From: Mesoterricola sediminis | Lineage (GTDB): Bacteria > Acidobacteriota > Holophagae > Holophagales > Holophagaceae | Assembly: GCF_030295425.1 (NCBI RefSeq) | Contig: NZ_AP027081.1 | Coordinates: 434,001-498,000, forward strand | DNA length: 64,000 nt | Reading direction: 5' to 3' | Part shown: piece by piece, positions 63,557 through 64,000 of the stretch | Numbering within the stretch: the first letter of the stretch is position 1 | Layout of the letters: every line of letters begins with the position of its first letter | The notes under the pieces: generated by a model | The model's input: the letters and a program-made list of their open reading frames with translations, nothing else | What the model was told of the DNA's origin: nothing | The model's database searches: none | Program-made: the position numbers and the translations under genes

Positions 63557-63799
63557 CTATCGGTCCAACCCACCAAAAAACAAGTTCACTCTATAGTGCC
63601 CGGGCGATAGACCTTTATCGATCGCAAAATCATACGAGTCATTTGCAATGCCAGCACTCGGTCCAAAGCTTGGAATAAGCTTTCCAAGCATTGAAGTCTT
63701 TGGCGACTGGGACATATATTCTCCTAGCATTGAAATTTGTACATTTGAATTCTCGTGCACAATAATATCATTTTGGTTACTCAAGTTGCCCGTTTGCAA
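63557..63799 (-). CDS. AT-rich short frame, probably a toxin-tip or immunity remnant
   Basis: 80 codons, unlike the GC-rich surroundings. It ends in FFGGLDR followed by TAG, where the last codons are formed by the joint with the YD fragment (shared bases GACCGATAGCTCC). Sequence such as IPSFGPSAGIANDSYDFAID is not recognised. It may be the tail of a former cassette that was cut when the YD fragment was copied here. Bases 63800-63882 hold nothing recognisable. Confidence 0.4.
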   Translation of the reverse strand: MQTGNLSNQNDIIVHENSNVQISMLGEYMSQSPKTSMLGKLIPSFGPSAGIANDSYDFAIDKGLSPGHYRVNLFFGGLDR

Positions 63800-63882
63800 T
63801 GAATTCTTTGCTGATTCGCCGCCTACCTAAGATAGACCAGTAGGGCCTTTTCGGAGCAGATTTAATCATCTTGCTATAAATA

Positions 63883-64000
63883 GTCGGCCCTGCAATACGT
63901 ACAACCAGCAAATAAATCAGTAACTTGATGAAACTTTTCGAGTATGAGGTACACAAGATAGTAGGGGGCGATCCCCCGGAATCCGGTGTACCGATGAAGC
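63883..64000 (+). mobile_element. Insertion sequence copy 4, left part only (runs out of window)
   Basis: Terminal repeat GTCGGCCCTGCA preceded by TA (63881-63882), opposite in orientation to copies 1-3. The transposase gene starts at ATG 63928 (MKLFEYEVHKIVGGDPPESG) and is cut by the window end. Whether this copy is complete cannot be seen. Confidence 0.85.
63928..64000 (+). CDS. Transposase, IS copy 4 (partial)
   Basis: 24 codons are visible, matching the N-terminal extension of the copy 2 and 3 transposases with three substitutions. The frame is open to the window edge. No extra G is present in the G-run, so the extension is in frame as in copies 2 and 3. Confidence 0.75.
   Translation, partial: MKLFEYEVHKIVGGDPPESGVPMK

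Overview
The window is chromosomal DNA of very high GC content from a bacterium with an anaerobic, H2-linked side to its metabolism. Gene content (bifurcating-type [FeFe] hydrogenase with Rex, fused isobutyryl-CoA mutase, large secreted YD-repeat proteins) and codon use would fit an Acidobacteriota of the Holophaga/Geothrix group. That placement is inference: no rRNA or marker gene is present, and a deltaproteobacterial-type lineage is not excluded.

Layout. (1) 1-11.4 kb, minus strand: a redox/H2 module read as rex, hydC, hydB, hydA, a small [2Fe-2S] protein, a sensory [FeFe] hydrogenase with PAS domain (HydS type), a SpoIIE phosphatase, a hybrid histidine kinase and a response regulator with HDOD domain (cut by the window start). 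Many junctions are 4-bp ATGA/GTGA overlaps. (2) 11.7-27.4 kb, plus strand: a tightly packed exopolysaccharide/O-antigen operon with a CapD-type dehydratase, a Wzz-like protein, the four-gene WbpA-B-D-E set for UDP-GlcNAc(3NAc)A, a flippase, a polymerase, two glycosyltransferases, FemAB-like, ATP-grasp and HAD enzymes, a PglC-like initiating transferase and a PIG-L deacetylase. (3) 27.6-30.2 kb: two tandem paralogous secreted proteins of unknown function. (4) 30.2-41.7 kb, minus strand: an acyl-CoA operon (IcmF, acyl-CoA dehydrogenase, biotin-dependent carboxylase in three subunits, enoyl-CoA hydratase, 3-hydroxyacyl-CoA dehydrogenase, thiolase), which on paper takes isobutyryl-CoA via butyryl-CoA to acetyl-CoA. 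(5) 41.7-45.9 kb: alpha/beta hydrolase, POT peptide transporter, a secreted hypothetical protein and a membrane ferredoxin.

(6) 46.2-64 kb: a polymorphic-toxin (Rhs) island. A secreted 1459-aa YD-repeat protein lacks the usual Rhs core. The core and a variable toxin tip sit on a second secreted protein that carries its own signal peptide and Ig-like repeats. Downstream are an immunity gene, a truncated tyrosine recombinase, and two displaced tip/immunity cassettes (a HExxH zinc protease and an N-acetylmuramoyl-L-alanine amidase). A second, inverted copy of the core/tip gene with a ParB-like tip and its own immunity gene follows. About 1.8 kb, comprising the YD gene's 3' end and the front of the tip gene, is repeated in opposite orientation at 50.1-51.9 and 61.8-63.6 kb. 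Recombination between these arms would swap the tip behind the single complete YD gene. Copies of one DUF772-type insertion sequence lie inside and at the edge of the island. Toxin tips and immunity genes are visibly AT-rich against the GC-rich genome, which suggests that they are acquired cassettes.
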